64,000 nucleotides of DNA from Staphylococcus kloosii (GCF_003019255.1 NZ_CP027846.1:1116001-1180000), one strand, 5' to 3'; numbered from the stretch's first letter, positions 26,683 to 40,524 are shown. The notes: a model not told the origin generated them from the letters alone. Made by a program: numbers and translations.

Positions 26683-27157
26683 TTTTAAGCGAATGGATAT
26701 AATGGGCAAAAGAGTCATGGCGCTACGTTCAATTATTTTATCTGTTATTATATTGGCTCTATTAATTGTAGTTTTAGTTGTTAATACGTTATGGTTAGAT
26801 TTATTAAGCGAAAAAGCATGTTTGTGGGTAGCAATAATTGGTATAGTGGTTATTATATTATATCTATTAATAGGTAGCATTATTATCCCACGATATCAAT
26901 TTTTAATTTTTAAATATAACTTATCTGATGAAGAAATCGTTGTACGTAAAGGTTTATGGTTTATTACAACAACAAAAATTCCTTTGTTTAGAATTCAAAA
27001 TGTTGAAATTCAAGAAGGCATTATTATGCGTAAGTATAATTTAGCTAATGTAAATTTATCTACTGCAGGTGGAAACACCGAGGTCATTTTAATTTCAAAG
27101 CAAGAGGCGAATATTATAAAACAATTTATAAGAGATAATAAGCAGAAAACTTTATAA
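26675..27157 (+). CDS. PH-domain membrane protein, YdbS-like, second copy
   Basis: This 160-residue protein has the same plan as the first gene of the trio: two N-terminal membrane helices (about 15-38 and 44-66) and one bPH2 domain (NLSDEEIVVRKGLWFITTTKIPL, then RIQNVEIQEGIIMRKY). The ATG at 26675 is preferred over GTG 26666 because AGGTGAG lies 6 bases before it. It overlaps the previous gene by 8 bases. acpS follows after a 28-base gap. Confidence 0.75.
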   Translation: MNDFKRMDIMGKRVMALRSIILSVIILALLIVVLVVNTLWLDLLSEKACLWVAIIGIVVIILYLLIGSIIIPRYQFLIFKYNLSDEEIVVRKGLWFITTTKIPLFRIQNVEIQEGIIMRKYNLANVNLSTAGGNTEVILISKQEANIIKQFIRDNKQKTL

Positions 27158-27185
27158 AATCAAAAAGATTGTAGGTCGAATAAAT

Positions 27186-27539
27186 ATGATATATGGCATT
27201 GGTATTGATTTGATTGAGATAGAACGCATAGAAACGTTATATCATAGACAGCAAAAATTCGTTAATAGAATTTTATCAGAACAAGAAATTGAGAAATTTA
27301 ATACTTTTAACAATCCAAAACGTAAAGTGGAATTTTTAGCGGGTAGATTTGCGTGTAAAGAAGCATTTAGTAAAGCTTTAGGAACTGGGTTAGGTAAGAC
27401 GATAGCTTTTAACGATATTAATTGCTTTAATGATGAATTAGGCAAGCCTTGTATTGAACATCATGATTATATAGTTCATGTAAGTATTACCCATTCAGAA
27501 AATTATGCTATGAGCGAAGTCATATTAGAATATAAATAA
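27186..27539 (+). CDS. acpS: Holo-[acyl-carrier-protein] synthase
   Basis: AcpS moves the phosphopantetheine arm from CoA to apo-ACP, which activates fatty acid synthesis. The 117-residue protein has the magnesium ligand Asp8 (GIGIDLIEIERI) and the second motif GRFACKEAFSKALG with Glu59. The start context is weak (no strong SD), but the N-terminus matches the family exactly. The acpS-alr pairing is the same in Bacillus. Confidence 0.95.
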   Translation: MIYGIGIDLIEIERIETLYHRQQKFVNRILSEQEIEKFNTFNNPKRKVEFLAGRFACKEAFSKALGTGLGKTIAFNDINCFNDELGKPCIEHHDYIVHVSITHSENYAMSEVILEYK

Positions 27540-27645
27540 AATATTGATTTAAAAGTCACTTCTTTGGCTAAAATTATATATTTTTAATAAACTTAAATTA
27601 ATAAATGCTTAAATAAATAACTTAGTGAAAGGGTGGAGATAATAC

Positions 27646-28794
27646 ATGGCAGATAAATATTATCGATCTACATATGTGAATGTTAACTTGAATGAAATTG
27701 CGTCAAACTATCAAATTTTTCAAAAAATACATCCTAAAAAGACAGTGATTCCTGTTGTTAAAGCGAATGGATATGGCTTAGGGAGTATACCTATTGCGAA
27801 GAAACTTATGGAAATAGGCGTTGAATTTTTGGCCGTTGCAACATTAGATGAAGCGATTGAACTAAGAATGCATGGTATTAATGCAAAAATTTTAGTGTTA
27901 GGCGTAGTTCCTGCAGAACAAATAAATAAGGCGATTCAACACCGCGTAGCATTAACCGTACCTTCACTAAGTTGGTTAACTACTGCAATTACGCATATTT
28001 CAGATGATAATGAAAAAGATTTATGGTTACATATCAAGTTAGATACTGGCATGGGTAGATTAGGTATGAAAACTATTGAAGAATATAAAAATACGATTGA
28101 AACTATCCATGAGCAAGATCATTTAATATTTGAAGGTGTATTTACTCATTTTGCTTGTGCTGATGAACCTGGAGATTCTATGAATAAGCAACAGCAATTA
28201 TTTGAAGAAATGGTTGAATCTGCCGAGAAACCTCAATACATCCATTCTCAAAATTCAGCTGGTGCGCTGATGAAAGATACTCAATTTTGTAATGCTGTGC
28301 GTGTAGGTATTTCATTATATGGTTACTATCCGTCAGCTTACGTAAAAGAAAATGTTAAAGTTCATCTCAAACCAAGCGCGCAATGGGTAACTGAAATTGT
28401 ACAAACTAAAACTTTACAATCAGGAGATTCTGTGAGCTATGGCAGCATTTATACAGCAACGGAACCAACAAGAATCGGCATCTTACCAGTAGGTTATGCT
28501 GATGGTTTCCCAAGATTAATGACGGGCGCTTACGTAAATGTGAATGGCACACAATGTCGTATTGTCGGTAAAGTTTGTATGGATCAAACAATTATTAAAA
28601 TTCCTGATCATATAGAGGTAAATGATAAAGTCATTTTAATGGACCATCATACAGATTCACCTCAATCTGCGGAAACGCTGGCAAAACAGCAACAAACGAT
28701 AAATTATGAAGTACTTTGTAATTTAAGTAGACGATTACCACGTGTATATTATAATTCCGGAAGTGTAGAAATACACAATGAATTATTGAAATAG
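27646..28794 (+). CDS. alr: Alanine racemase
   Basis: Alr interconverts L- and D-alanine with PLP, providing D-Ala for Ddl and for teichoic acid. The 382-residue protein has the PLP lysine Lys39 (VVKANGYGLG), the catalytic Tyr in DSVSYGSIYTA and the C-terminal beta domain ending with RRLPRVY. AAGGGTGGAG precedes the ATG. It sits between acpS and mazEF, as in other staphylococci. Confidence 0.96.
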   Translation: MADKYYRSTYVNVNLNEIASNYQIFQKIHPKKTVIPVVKANGYGLGSIPIAKKLMEIGVEFLAVATLDEAIELRMHGINAKILVLGVVPAEQINKAIQHRVALTVPSLSWLTTAITHISDDNEKDLWLHIKLDTGMGRLGMKTIEEYKNTIETIHEQDHLIFEGVFTHFACADEPGDSMNKQQQLFEEMVESAEKPQYIHSQNSAGALMKDTQFCNAVRVGISLYGYYPSAYVKENVKVHLKPSAQWVTEIVQTKTLQSGDSVSYGSIYTATEPTRIGILPVGYADGFPRLMTGAYVNVNGTQCRIVGKVCMDQTIIKIPDHIEVNDKVILMDHHTDSPQSAETLAKQQQTINYEVLCNLSRRLPRVYYNSGSVEIHNELLK

Positions 28795-28880
28795 TATAGT
28801 CACTGATTTTAAAATTTGTTATTATAAGTGTAATCACAAATCAAATAAACTATTTCTTTAGTCATACGGAGGTTTTATTC

Positions 28881-29051
28881 ATGTCAAGCTTTAACCAAAG
28901 TAGAAACCATAATATAGAACAATCTTTAAAAGAAGGCTATTCTCAAATGGCTGATTTGAATCTCTCCCTTGCAGCAGAAGCTTTTCCCTTTGAATGTGAA
29001 GCTTGTGATTGCAATGAATCTTATCTTAGCTCAAATAATACAAGTGATTGA
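28881..29051 (+). CDS. mazE: Antitoxin MazE
   Basis: MazE neutralises the MazF endoribonuclease by direct binding. The 56-residue product is nearly the same as my recollection of S. aureus MazE (ending with the acidic stretch FECEACDCNESYLSS) and lacks a recognisable AbrB-type DNA-binding fold, as is usual for the staphylococcal protein. ACGGAGG lies 11 bases before the ATG. The stop codon overlaps the start of mazF, so the two are translationally coupled. Confidence 0.93.
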   Translation: MSSFNQSRNHNIEQSLKEGYSQMADLNLSLAAEAFPFECEACDCNESYLSSNNTSD

Positions 29052-29407
29052 TGAGAAGAGGAGATGTATATCTAGCTGATTTATCACCAGTACAAGGGTC
29101 TGAACAAGGGGGAGTAAGACCTGTAGTTATCATACAAAATGATACTGGTAATAAATATAGTCCTACCGTAATTGTGGCTGCAATTACTGGTAGGATTAAT
29201 AAAGCTAAAATTCCAACCCATGTAGAAATAGAAAAGAAAAAATATAAGTTGGATAAAGATTCGGTTATTCTGCTTGAACAAATAAGAACGTTAGATAAAA
29301 AGAGACTAAAAGAAAAATTAACGTATTTATCAGAAGACAAGATGAAAGAAGTCAATAATGCGCTTGATATTAGTTTAGGATTACATAATGTTAGAAATCA
29401 CAAATAA
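29048..29407 (+). CDS. mazF: Endoribonuclease toxin MazF
   Basis: MazF cuts single-stranded mRNA; the staphylococcal enzyme prefers UACAU sites. The 119-residue protein keeps the core RRGDVYLADLSPVQGSEQGG and the RPVVIIQND strand with the conserved active-site residues. The start may be TTG 29048, giving an N-terminus aligned with S. aureus MazF, or ATG 29051. Both overlap the mazE stop. The last ten residues differ from S. aureus as I recall it, the rest hardly at all. Confidence 0.94.
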   Translation: MMRRGDVYLADLSPVQGSEQGGVRPVVIIQNDTGNKYSPTVIVAAITGRINKAKIPTHVEIEKKKYKLDKDSVILLEQIRTLDKKRLKEKLTYLSEDKMKEVNNALDISLGLHNVRNHK

Positions 29408-29480
29408 AACCCTTTTATCAATTTAAAATGGTAGAACAATGAAATCAAATTTATGAGTAGCCATTATTGTTTGTTATTCG

Positions 29481-29507
29481 CATTTAAAAATACATGTATT
29501 TTAAATG
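29481..29507. repeat. Palindrome between mazF and rsbU
   Basis: A 27-base near-perfect palindrome (arms CATTTAAAA and TTTTAAATG, centre TACATGTA) lies between mazF and the downstream terminator. In RNA its centre displays UACAU, the MazF cleavage sequence. Confidence 0.6.
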
Positions 29508-29532
29508 TGTAACACGAAAGGGTCCATGAATT

Positions 29533-29561
29533 AAGGCTTTAGGAGATCCTAAAGCTTTTTT
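29533..29561 (+). terminator. Terminator of mazEF
   Basis: Arms GCTTTAGGA (29536-29544) and TCCTAAAGC (29547-29555) with a two-base loop are followed by a T-run. It separates mazEF from rsbU, although read-through to sigB has been reported in S. aureus. Confidence 0.85.
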
Positions 29562-29666
29562 AGTTTTTAATATTCACTTGCTCACTATATATTATAATAT
29601 AATATATATACTTATTACTTATAATAATTTCGATAATAAATACGATTGTTGAGGAGGTTTGTCAGC

Positions 29667-30668
29667 ATGGAAGAATTTAAGAAAAAGTACAAACAGCTTA
29701 TAGATTTAAGTTTGACGTCATCTGGTAACGATAATCTTGCTGAAAAATGTAGTTCTTACATTGACGAAGTTATAAATAAAGATATTTTACCGGAAGATCT
29801 CGTTGAAATTCATAAAGAATATATTACCATGCTTGATTTAAACCAAAAGCAAATTTTGTCTACATTAGAAGTGTTAGAAGAAATAGTTAAAGGCTTTGGT
29901 TATAATTATCGTGATTATCAACGACTTGTTGATCGCATGCAACATCATGATAAGGAAATTGATTTAGCTTCAAGGTTACAACAAACTATGTTGAAAACCG
30001 ATATCCCTCAATTTGATAGTATCCAAATCGGCGTTATCTCCGTTGCAGCCCAAAAAGTTAGTGGTGATTACTTCAACCTTATAGATCACAAAGATGGCAC
30101 AATGAGTTTTGCTGTAGCTGACGTTATCGGCAAAGGTATTCCAGCAGCTTTAGCAATGAGCATGATTAAGTTTGGAATGGATTCATACGGACATTCCCAA
30201 TTACCGAGTGATGGTTTGAAAAGATTGAACCGCGTAGTTGAAAAAAATGTTAACCAAAATATGTTTGTGACGATGTTTTACGGGTTATATGAAGAGATGA
30301 ATCATTTATTGTATTGTAGTTCGGCAGGCCACGAACCAGGTTACATTTATCGAGCCGAGTCACAAGAATTTGAAGAGATAGATGTGCGTGGACGTGTATT
30401 AGGTGTAAGCCAACTTACAAGATATAAACAACAAGAAATTCCCATTTACCTTGACGATTTAGTTATCATTTTTACCGATGGTGTTACAGAAGTGAGAGAC
30501 GAAGAAGGAACATTTTTAGATAAAAGTTACTTACTAAATATGATTCATAAATATAAACATATGCACCCACAAGATATTGTGCAGTTACTTTATGAAGCTA
30601 TTTTAAAAATTCAAAATCCAAAAAAACGTGACGACTTAACGATATTAATTATTAAACGTGTAAATTAA
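29667..30668 (+). CDS. rsbU: Serine phosphatase RsbU, SigB activator
   Basis: RsbU dephosphorylates RsbV so that RsbV can capture RsbW and free SigB. The 333-residue protein has an N-terminal helical domain (about 1-85), a linker with LASRLQQTML, and a C-terminal PP2C-type phosphatase domain with the metal-binding DYFNLID, FAVADVIGKGIPAALAMS and IFTDGVTEVRD motifs. The ATG at 29667 follows GAGGAGG, and the length equals that of S. aureus RsbU as I recall. The frame is intact, unlike in strains with rsbU deletions. Confidence 0.95.
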   Translation: MEEFKKKYKQLIDLSLTSSGNDNLAEKCSSYIDEVINKDILPEDLVEIHKEYITMLDLNQKQILSTLEVLEEIVKGFGYNYRDYQRLVDRMQHHDKEIDLASRLQQTMLKTDIPQFDSIQIGVISVAAQKVSGDYFNLIDHKDGTMSFAVADVIGKGIPAALAMSMIKFGMDSYGHSQLPSDGLKRLNRVVEKNVNQNMFVTMFYGLYEEMNHLLYCSSAGHEPGYIYRAESQEFEEIDVRGRVLGVSQLTRYKQQEIPIYLDDLVIIFTDGVTEVRDEEGTFLDKSYLLNMIHKYKHMHPQDIVQLLYEAILKIQNPKKRDDLTILIIKRVN

Positions 30669-30683
30669 TTATAAATAACTATG

Positions 30684-30709
30684 GATTAATGAGTAATAAC
30701 TAGGGGTAT
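30684..30709 (+). promoter_or_regulatory. SigB-dependent promoter of rsbVW-sigB
   Basis: GATTAA (30684-30689), a 14-base spacer and GGGTAT (30704-30709) fit the SigB consensus GWTTAA-N12-15-GGGWAT. It lies 40 bases before rsbV and makes an autoregulatory loop, as known in S. aureus. Confidence 0.88.
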
Positions 30710-30748
30710 ATAGAGAATAAATAAGATAATTTTTAGGAGTGTAGCATA

Positions 30749-31075
30749 ATGAATCTTAACATTGAAAAAGTAACTCATGAACAACATTATGAGATTAAAG
30801 TAGGCGGAGAATTAGACGTATATACAGTACCTGAACTTGAAGAGGTATTAGTGCCACTTAGACAAGAAGGTACGCACGATATACACGTCAACTTAGAAAA
30901 CGTGAGTTATATGGATTCCACTGGCTTAGGTTTATTTGTAGGAACTTTAAAAGCCTTGAACCAAAACGATAAAGAATTATATATTTTTGGTGCTTCTGAA
31001 CGTATTAGCCGTTTGTTTGATATTACAGGATTAAAAGATTTAATGCATGTTAATGAAGGAACGGAGGTTGAATAG
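30749..31075 (+). CDS. rsbV: Anti-anti-sigma factor RsbV
   Basis: RsbV is a STAS-domain protein that binds RsbW when unphosphorylated. The 108-residue product contains the phosphorylation site Ser57 in VSYMDSTGLG, the residue phosphorylated by RsbW and dephosphorylated by RsbU. AGGAGTG precedes the ATG. rsbW starts one base after its stop, with its ribosome site inside rsbV. Confidence 0.96.
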   Translation: MNLNIEKVTHEQHYEIKVGGELDVYTVPELEEVLVPLRQEGTHDIHVNLENVSYMDSTGLGLFVGTLKALNQNDKELYIFGASERISRLFDITGLKDLMHVNEGTEVE

Positions 31076-31076
31076 C

Positions 31077-31556
31077 ATGCAAAGTAAACAAGATTATATT
31101 GAAATGCGTCTACCAGCTTCTGCAGAATACGTGAGTTTAATTAGATTAACATTGTCGGGTGTCTTTTCTAGAGCAGGAGCATCTTATGATGATATAGAAG
31201 ATTCTAAAATAGCAGTCAGTGAAGCAGTTACAAACGCAGTTAAACACGCATATAAAGATGGCGTTGAAACTGGAATGATAAATCTTTGTTTTGAAATTTT
31301 TGAGGATAAAATTAGAATAGTTATTTCTGACCAAGGCGAAAGCTTTGATTACGAAAAAACGAAAGAAGAACTCGGACCTTACAAAGAAAATGAAAACATT
31401 GACTTTCTTAGAGAAGGTGGTTTAGGCTTATTCTTAATTGAATCATTAATGGACGAAGTTACAGTCGATAAAAAATCAGGTGTAACTATTAGTATGACAA
31501 AGTATATAAAAAAAGAGCAGGTGCGAAATGATGACGAAAGAGTCGAAATCGGTTAA
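31077..31556 (+). CDS. rsbW: Anti-sigma factor and serine kinase RsbW
   Basis: RsbW holds SigB inactive and phosphorylates RsbV. The 159-residue protein has the GHKL ATPase motifs: the N box SEAVTNAVKHAY, the G1 region VISDQGESFD and the G2 region GGLGLFLIESL. The ATG at 31077 is chosen since ACGGAGG lies before it. It overlaps sigB by 26 bases, which ties the amounts of sigma and anti-sigma factor together. Confidence 0.96.
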   Translation: MQSKQDYIEMRLPASAEYVSLIRLTLSGVFSRAGASYDDIEDSKIAVSEAVTNAVKHAYKDGVETGMINLCFEIFEDKIRIVISDQGESFDYEKTKEELGPYKENENIDFLREGGLGLFLIESLMDEVTVDKKSGVTISMTKYIKKEQVRNDDERVEIG

Positions 31557-32301
31557 CGATGTATCACCTGAACAGATTAACAAATGGATACAAGAGCATC
31601 AAAACAATGAAAATACCGATGCTCAAGACAAATTAGTTAATCATTATCGTAAATTGATTGAATCTTTGGCATATAAATATTCTAAAGGTCAATCACATCA
31701 TGAAGACTTAGTTCAGGTTGGTATGGTCGGTTTAATTGGAGCAATAAACCGTTTTGATTTATCCTTTGATAGAAAATTCGAAGCTTTTTTAGTGCCTACC
31801 GTTATTGGAGAAATTAAACGTTATTTACGTGATAAGACTTGGAGTGTTCATGTTCCAAGAAGAATTAAAGAAATTGGCCCACGTATAAAAAAGGTTAGTG
31901 ACGAATTAACAAATGAATTAGAACGCTCGCCTTCTATTGATGAAATTGCTCAACGATTAGAAGTAAGCGATGAAGAAGTGTTAGAAGCTATGGAAATGAG
32001 CCAAAGCTATAATGCACTTAGCGTAGATCATTCAATTGAAGCAGATAAAGATGGATCAACAGTAACTTTATTAGACATCATGGGTCAACAGGACTCTAAT
32101 TATGATTTGACGGAAAAACGAATGATATTAGAAAAGATTCTGCCCATTTTATCAGAACGAGAACGTCAGATAATTCAATGTACGTTTATCGAGGGATTAA
32201 GTCAAAAGGAAACTGGGGAGCGCATTGGTTTAAGCCAAATGCATGTCTCTCGCCTTCAAAGAACGGCAATTAAAAAATTACAAGACGCAGCAAAGAAATA
32301 A
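31531..32301 (+). CDS. sigB: RNA polymerase sigma factor SigB
   Basis: SigB directs RNA polymerase to general stress genes. The 256-residue protein has sigma-70 regions 2 (HEDLVQVGMVGLIGAINRFD), 3 (VPRRIKEIGPRIKKV) and 4 (QKETGERIGLSQMHVSRLQRTA). Two ATGs in a row exist (31528, 31531); the second gives MTKESKS, which aligns with the S. aureus start and length. A terminator with arms AACTCCTT and AAGGAGTT follows. Confidence 0.97.
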   Translation: MTKESKSVNDVSPEQINKWIQEHQNNENTDAQDKLVNHYRKLIESLAYKYSKGQSHHEDLVQVGMVGLIGAINRFDLSFDRKFEAFLVPTVIGEIKRYLRDKTWSVHVPRRIKEIGPRIKKVSDELTNELERSPSIDEIAQRLEVSDEEVLEAMEMSQSYNALSVDHSIEADKDGSTVTLLDIMGQQDSNYDLTEKRMILEKILPILSERERQIIQCTFIEGLSQKETGERIGLSQMHVSRLQRTAIKKLQDAAKK

Positions 32302-32305
32302 TTAT

Positions 32306-32357
32306 AACTCCTTTCTTAATTTGCATTATTAATGTGAATTACTGGAAGGAGTTTTTG
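32306..32357 (+). terminator. Probable terminator of the sigB operon
   Basis: Eight-base arms AACTCCTT and AAGGAGTT are separated by a 32-base loop and followed by a short T-run. The long loop makes it weaker than others in the window. Confidence 0.65.
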
Positions 32358-32446
32358 TATTTGTAGTTGAAGTGACCGGCATATTATAGATATTTAGAAT
32401 ATGTTAAAATAAATACCGAAGATATAGACATTAGACGGAGGACATT

Positions 32447-34597
32447 ATGGATAATAATTTAATTCAATCGATACAACAAAAATTTAATTTTACAACAAAA
32501 CAAATCACTTCAGTTTTACAACTGTTAGAAGATAAAAATACAGTTCCTTTTATTGCCAGATACAGAAAAGAACAAACAGGTGGACTAGACGAAGTTCAAA
32601 TAAAACAAATTGATGATGAATACCAATACATGGTCAATTTACTAAAAAGAAAAGAAGAAGTTATTCATAATATTGATGAGCAAGGTCTATTAACAGATGA
32701 TTTAAAACAAGATATTTTAAAACAAACAAAATTACAAAGAGTTGAAGATTTATATAGACCTTTCAAACAAAAGAAAAAAACACGTGCTACTGAAGCAAAA
32801 CGTAAAGGTCTTGAACCTTTAGCGAAGTGGATACAACATCCGACAGAAGATAGTTTAGAAAATACAGCCAAACAATATCTCACAGATGAAGTGACTTCAG
32901 TAGAAGATGCCATAAAAGGTGCGCAAGATATCATTGCAGAACAAATTTCCGATAATCCTAAATATCGTAGTAAGATTTTAAAAGATACATATCATAATGG
33001 TAGTATTACTTCACATAAAAGAAAAAATGCAGAAGATGAAAAAGCAATATTTGAAATGTATTATGATTTCAGCGAACCGATTAAACGCATTGCTAATCAT
33101 AGAGTGTTAGCGATGAACCGTGGTGAAAAAGAAAAAGTTCTTACTATAAAGTTAGATATGGATAATGCTAATTTGCAAAAATTTATTTACCAACAAGAAG
33201 TAAAGAACAGTAATAAAGTAAATTACTTAATAGATGAAGCGATTCAAGATAGTTTGAAAAGATTAATTATGCCTTCTATTGAACGTGAAATTAGAGGGGA
33301 TTTAACTGAAAAAGCAGAAAACCACGCTATAGATGTGTTCAGTGAAAATTTAAACAATCTATTACTTCAACCACCATTGAAAGGAAAGCAAATATTAGGT
33401 GTAGACCCAGCATTTAGAACAGGATGTAAATTAGCCGTTATAAATCCATTAGGTACTTTTATAGCAAAAGGCGTCATTTACCCACATCCACCAGTTAATA
33501 AAACAAAACAAGCAACAACGACAATGTTACAGTTTATTAAGGATTATAATATTGAATTAATTGCCATTGGTAATGGAACAGCTAGTAGAGAAACAGAACA
33601 GTTTACTGCTAATTTGATTCAAGAACATAACTTAAATGTACAGTTTATTATAGTTAATGAAGCGGGTGCTTCTGTTTATTCTGCATCAGAAATTGCACGT
33701 GCAGAGTTTCCTGATTTTCAAGTTGAAGAAAGAAGTGCAGTATCAATCGGACGTAGAGTTCAAGATCCTTTAAGTGAATTGGTAAAAATCGATCCTAAAT
33801 CTATTGGGGTAGGTCAATATCAACACGATGTAAACCAAAAATCATTAGAAGGTGCGCTTACTTTCGTAGTAGAGAAGGCAGTTAACCAAGTTGGTGTGGA
33901 TGTAAATACAGCTTCTAAATCTTTATTACAATACGTTTCAGGTTTATCAAGTACGATTGCTGATAATATTATTAAATATAGAGAAGAACAAGGTTCAATT
34001 AAACACAATAAAGAAATAGCGGGTGTTAAACGTTTAGGCGCTAAAACGTTTGAACAAAGTATAGGTTTCTTACGTATAACTAATGGAGAAGAACCATTAG
34101 ATAATACTTCAATTCACCCAGAAAGTTATGCTGTAACATATAAGCTACTAGATGAAATTGGTTTTGATGCTTCACAATTAGGGTCTCAAGAATTAAAAGC
34201 AAAATTGAATAATATAGATTTACAACAATTTGCAACGAAACTTGATGTCGGGTTACCAACTTTAGAAGATATAGTGAAGTCATTAATAGCGCCTAATCGA
34301 GATCCTCGTGATAACTTTGATACTCCTATTTTAAAATCAGATGTATTATCAATTGATGATTTATCTACTGGCATGAAGTTAAGTGGAACAGTTAGAAATG
34401 TAGTAGACTTTGGAGCTTTTGTCGATATCGGCGTTAAACAGGATGGTTTAGTACATGTATCAAAATTATCAAAACGCTTTGTTAAAAATCCAATGGACAT
34501 TGTAAGTGTAGGAGATATAGTAGATGTTTGGATTATCGGGATAGACGAAAACAAAGGAAAAGTATCATTATCGATGGTTGATCCAAATGAACAATGA
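32447..34597 (+). CDS. tex: Tex-family RNA-binding transcription accessory protein
   Basis: Tex proteins bind nucleic acids and affect transcription; their precise biochemical role in staphylococci is not settled. The 716-residue protein has the helical N-domain (PFIARYRKEQTGGLDE), a YqgF-like RNase H fold (about 315-450, with LGVDPAFRTGCKLAV), helix-hairpin-helix motifs (about 480-560) and a C-terminal S1 RNA-binding domain (about 640-712, VDFGAFVDIGVKQDGLVHVS). CGGAGG precedes the ATG. Its 3' end overlaps the SprT-like gene by 11 bases. Confidence 0.93.
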   Translation: MDNNLIQSIQQKFNFTTKQITSVLQLLEDKNTVPFIARYRKEQTGGLDEVQIKQIDDEYQYMVNLLKRKEEVIHNIDEQGLLTDDLKQDILKQTKLQRVEDLYRPFKQKKKTRATEAKRKGLEPLAKWIQHPTEDSLENTAKQYLTDEVTSVEDAIKGAQDIIAEQISDNPKYRSKILKDTYHNGSITSHKRKNAEDEKAIFEMYYDFSEPIKRIANHRVLAMNRGEKEKVLTIKLDMDNANLQKFIYQQEVKNSNKVNYLIDEAIQDSLKRLIMPSIEREIRGDLTEKAENHAIDVFSENLNNLLLQPPLKGKQILGVDPAFRTGCKLAVINPLGTFIAKGVIYPHPPVNKTKQATTTMLQFIKDYNIELIAIGNGTASRETEQFTANLIQEHNLNVQFIIVNEAGASVYSASEIARAEFPDFQVEERSAVSIGRRVQDPLSELVKIDPKSIGVGQYQHDVNQKSLEGALTFVVEKAVNQVGVDVNTASKSLLQYVSGLSSTIADNIIKYREEQGSIKHNKEIAGVKRLGAKTFEQSIGFLRITNGEEPLDNTSIHPESYAVTYKLLDEIGFDASQLGSQELKAKLNNIDLQQFATKLDVGLPTLEDIVKSLIAPNRDPRDNFDTPILKSDVLSIDDLSTGMKLSGTVRNVVDFGAFVDIGVKQDGLVHVSKLSKRFVKNPMDIVSVGDIVDVWIIGIDENKGKVSLSMVDPNEQ

Positions 34598-35042
34598 TGA
34601 TTTACAAACATTAGTAACAAAACTATCTGTAACTCACTTTGACAAAAACTTTAAACATAAAGCTTACTTTAACCATAGGTTGCGGACTACTGGTGGAAGA
34701 TACCTACTAGATAGCCATAATATTGAAATAAACTATAAGCAATATGAAAAATTTGGCATAGAAGCAATTAAAGACATCATTAAACATGAATTATGTCACT
34801 ATCATTTGCATATAGAAGGCAGAGGCTATAAACATAGAGATAGAGATTTTAAAATTTTAAGTGCTTCTGTCAATGCACCACGTTTTTGTACACCAACTAA
34901 AAGTTATGAAGAAAGAGCAAATTATTTATATCAATGTACTAAATGTGGAAAACAGTTTATGAGAATTAAAAAAGTTAACACGAGAAAAATGGCTTGTGGC
35001 TTATGTAAAGGTAAGTTGAAGTTGTTAAATACATTAAAATAA
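34587..35042 (+). CDS. SprT-like zinc metalloprotease-family protein
   Basis: This 151-residue protein has the zinc-binding motif HELCH at residues 67-71 and a C-terminal zinc ribbon with two CxxC pairs (CTKCGK and CGLCKG), the SprT-like plan. Family members in eukaryotes cleave DNA-protein crosslinks; the bacterial role is not established. The ATG at 34587 overlaps the end of tex, and gives the length I recall for the S. aureus homologue. The same gene pair precedes rrn in S. aureus. Confidence 0.85.
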   Translation: MNNDDLQTLVTKLSVTHFDKNFKHKAYFNHRLRTTGGRYLLDSHNIEINYKQYEKFGIEAIKDIIKHELCHYHLHIEGRGYKHRDRDFKILSASVNAPRFCTPTKSYEERANYLYQCTKCGKQFMRIKKVNTRKMACGLCKGKLKLLNTLK

Positions 35043-35047
35043 AATTT

Positions 35048-35074
35048 AAATCCGCCCAAAAATGGGCGGATTTT
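35048..35074 (+). terminator. Terminator of tex-sprT
   Basis: Arms AAATCCGCCC and GGGCGGATTT with a six-base loop and a short T-run, five bases after the gene. The G+C-rich stem stands out from the AT-rich surroundings. Confidence 0.92.
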
Positions 35075-35158
35075 ATAATATAATATATAAAATTATCACT
35101 GAATGTGTAATATAGTTATTTTAAAGAAAAATATTATTAATTAAATATATAAAAAGCA

Positions 35159-35188
35159 TTGACGCTGAAGGGTATAATGTCGTATAGT
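35159..35188 (+). promoter_or_regulatory. Possible upstream rRNA promoter
   Basis: TTGACG (35159-35164), an 18-base spacer and TATAGT (35183-35188) form a second, weaker candidate about 100 bases before the main promoter. Tandem promoters are usual for rRNA operons. Confidence 0.5.
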
Positions 35189-35262
35189 AATAAATGTCGA
35201 AAAAACAGCGCATCAAACAAATAGTTAACGATTCACTGATTAAAATTTAACTTATAAAGTTG

Positions 35263-35291
35263 TTGACATAGACATTTAATTACAGTATAAT
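35263..35291 (+). promoter_or_regulatory. Main promoter of the tRNA-rRNA operon
   Basis: A perfect TTGACA (35263-35268), a 17-base spacer and a perfect TATAAT (35286-35291) give a full-consensus SigA promoter, 38 bases before tRNA-Leu. Confidence 0.93.
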
Positions 35292-35328
35292 TAATAATGT
35301 TCTAAATTGATAACTTCCGTTTTGCCAA

Positions 35329-35411
<83 letters not shown>

Positions 35412-35435
35412 TCAAAAACATTTAATTTTATATAT

Positions 35436-35509
35436 GCGGGTGTAGTTTAATGGCAAAACCTCAGCCTTCCAAGCTGATGTTGTGGGTTCGATTCCCATCA
35501 CCCGCTCCA
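35436..35509 (+). tRNA. tRNA-Gly (anticodon TCC)
   Basis: Acceptor arms GCGGGTG and CACCCGC pair fully. The anticodon stem TCAGC/GCTGA holds the loop CTTCCAA, anticodon TCC, reading GGA and GGG. GGGTTCGATTCCC forms the T arm, and the 3' CCA is encoded at 35507-35509. It belongs to the same transcript as the rRNAs. Confidence 0.96.
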
Positions 35510-35647
35510 TTTAGAAAGATAATGAACATTGAAAACTGAATTGCAATATGTCAACGTTAATTCCAAACGCAACGATATAATCGTTGGTTTAAACGTGTTA
35601 GAGATAACACACAATTAGTATTTATGAGCTAATCAAACATCATAATT

Positions 35648-40524
<4,877 letters not shown>

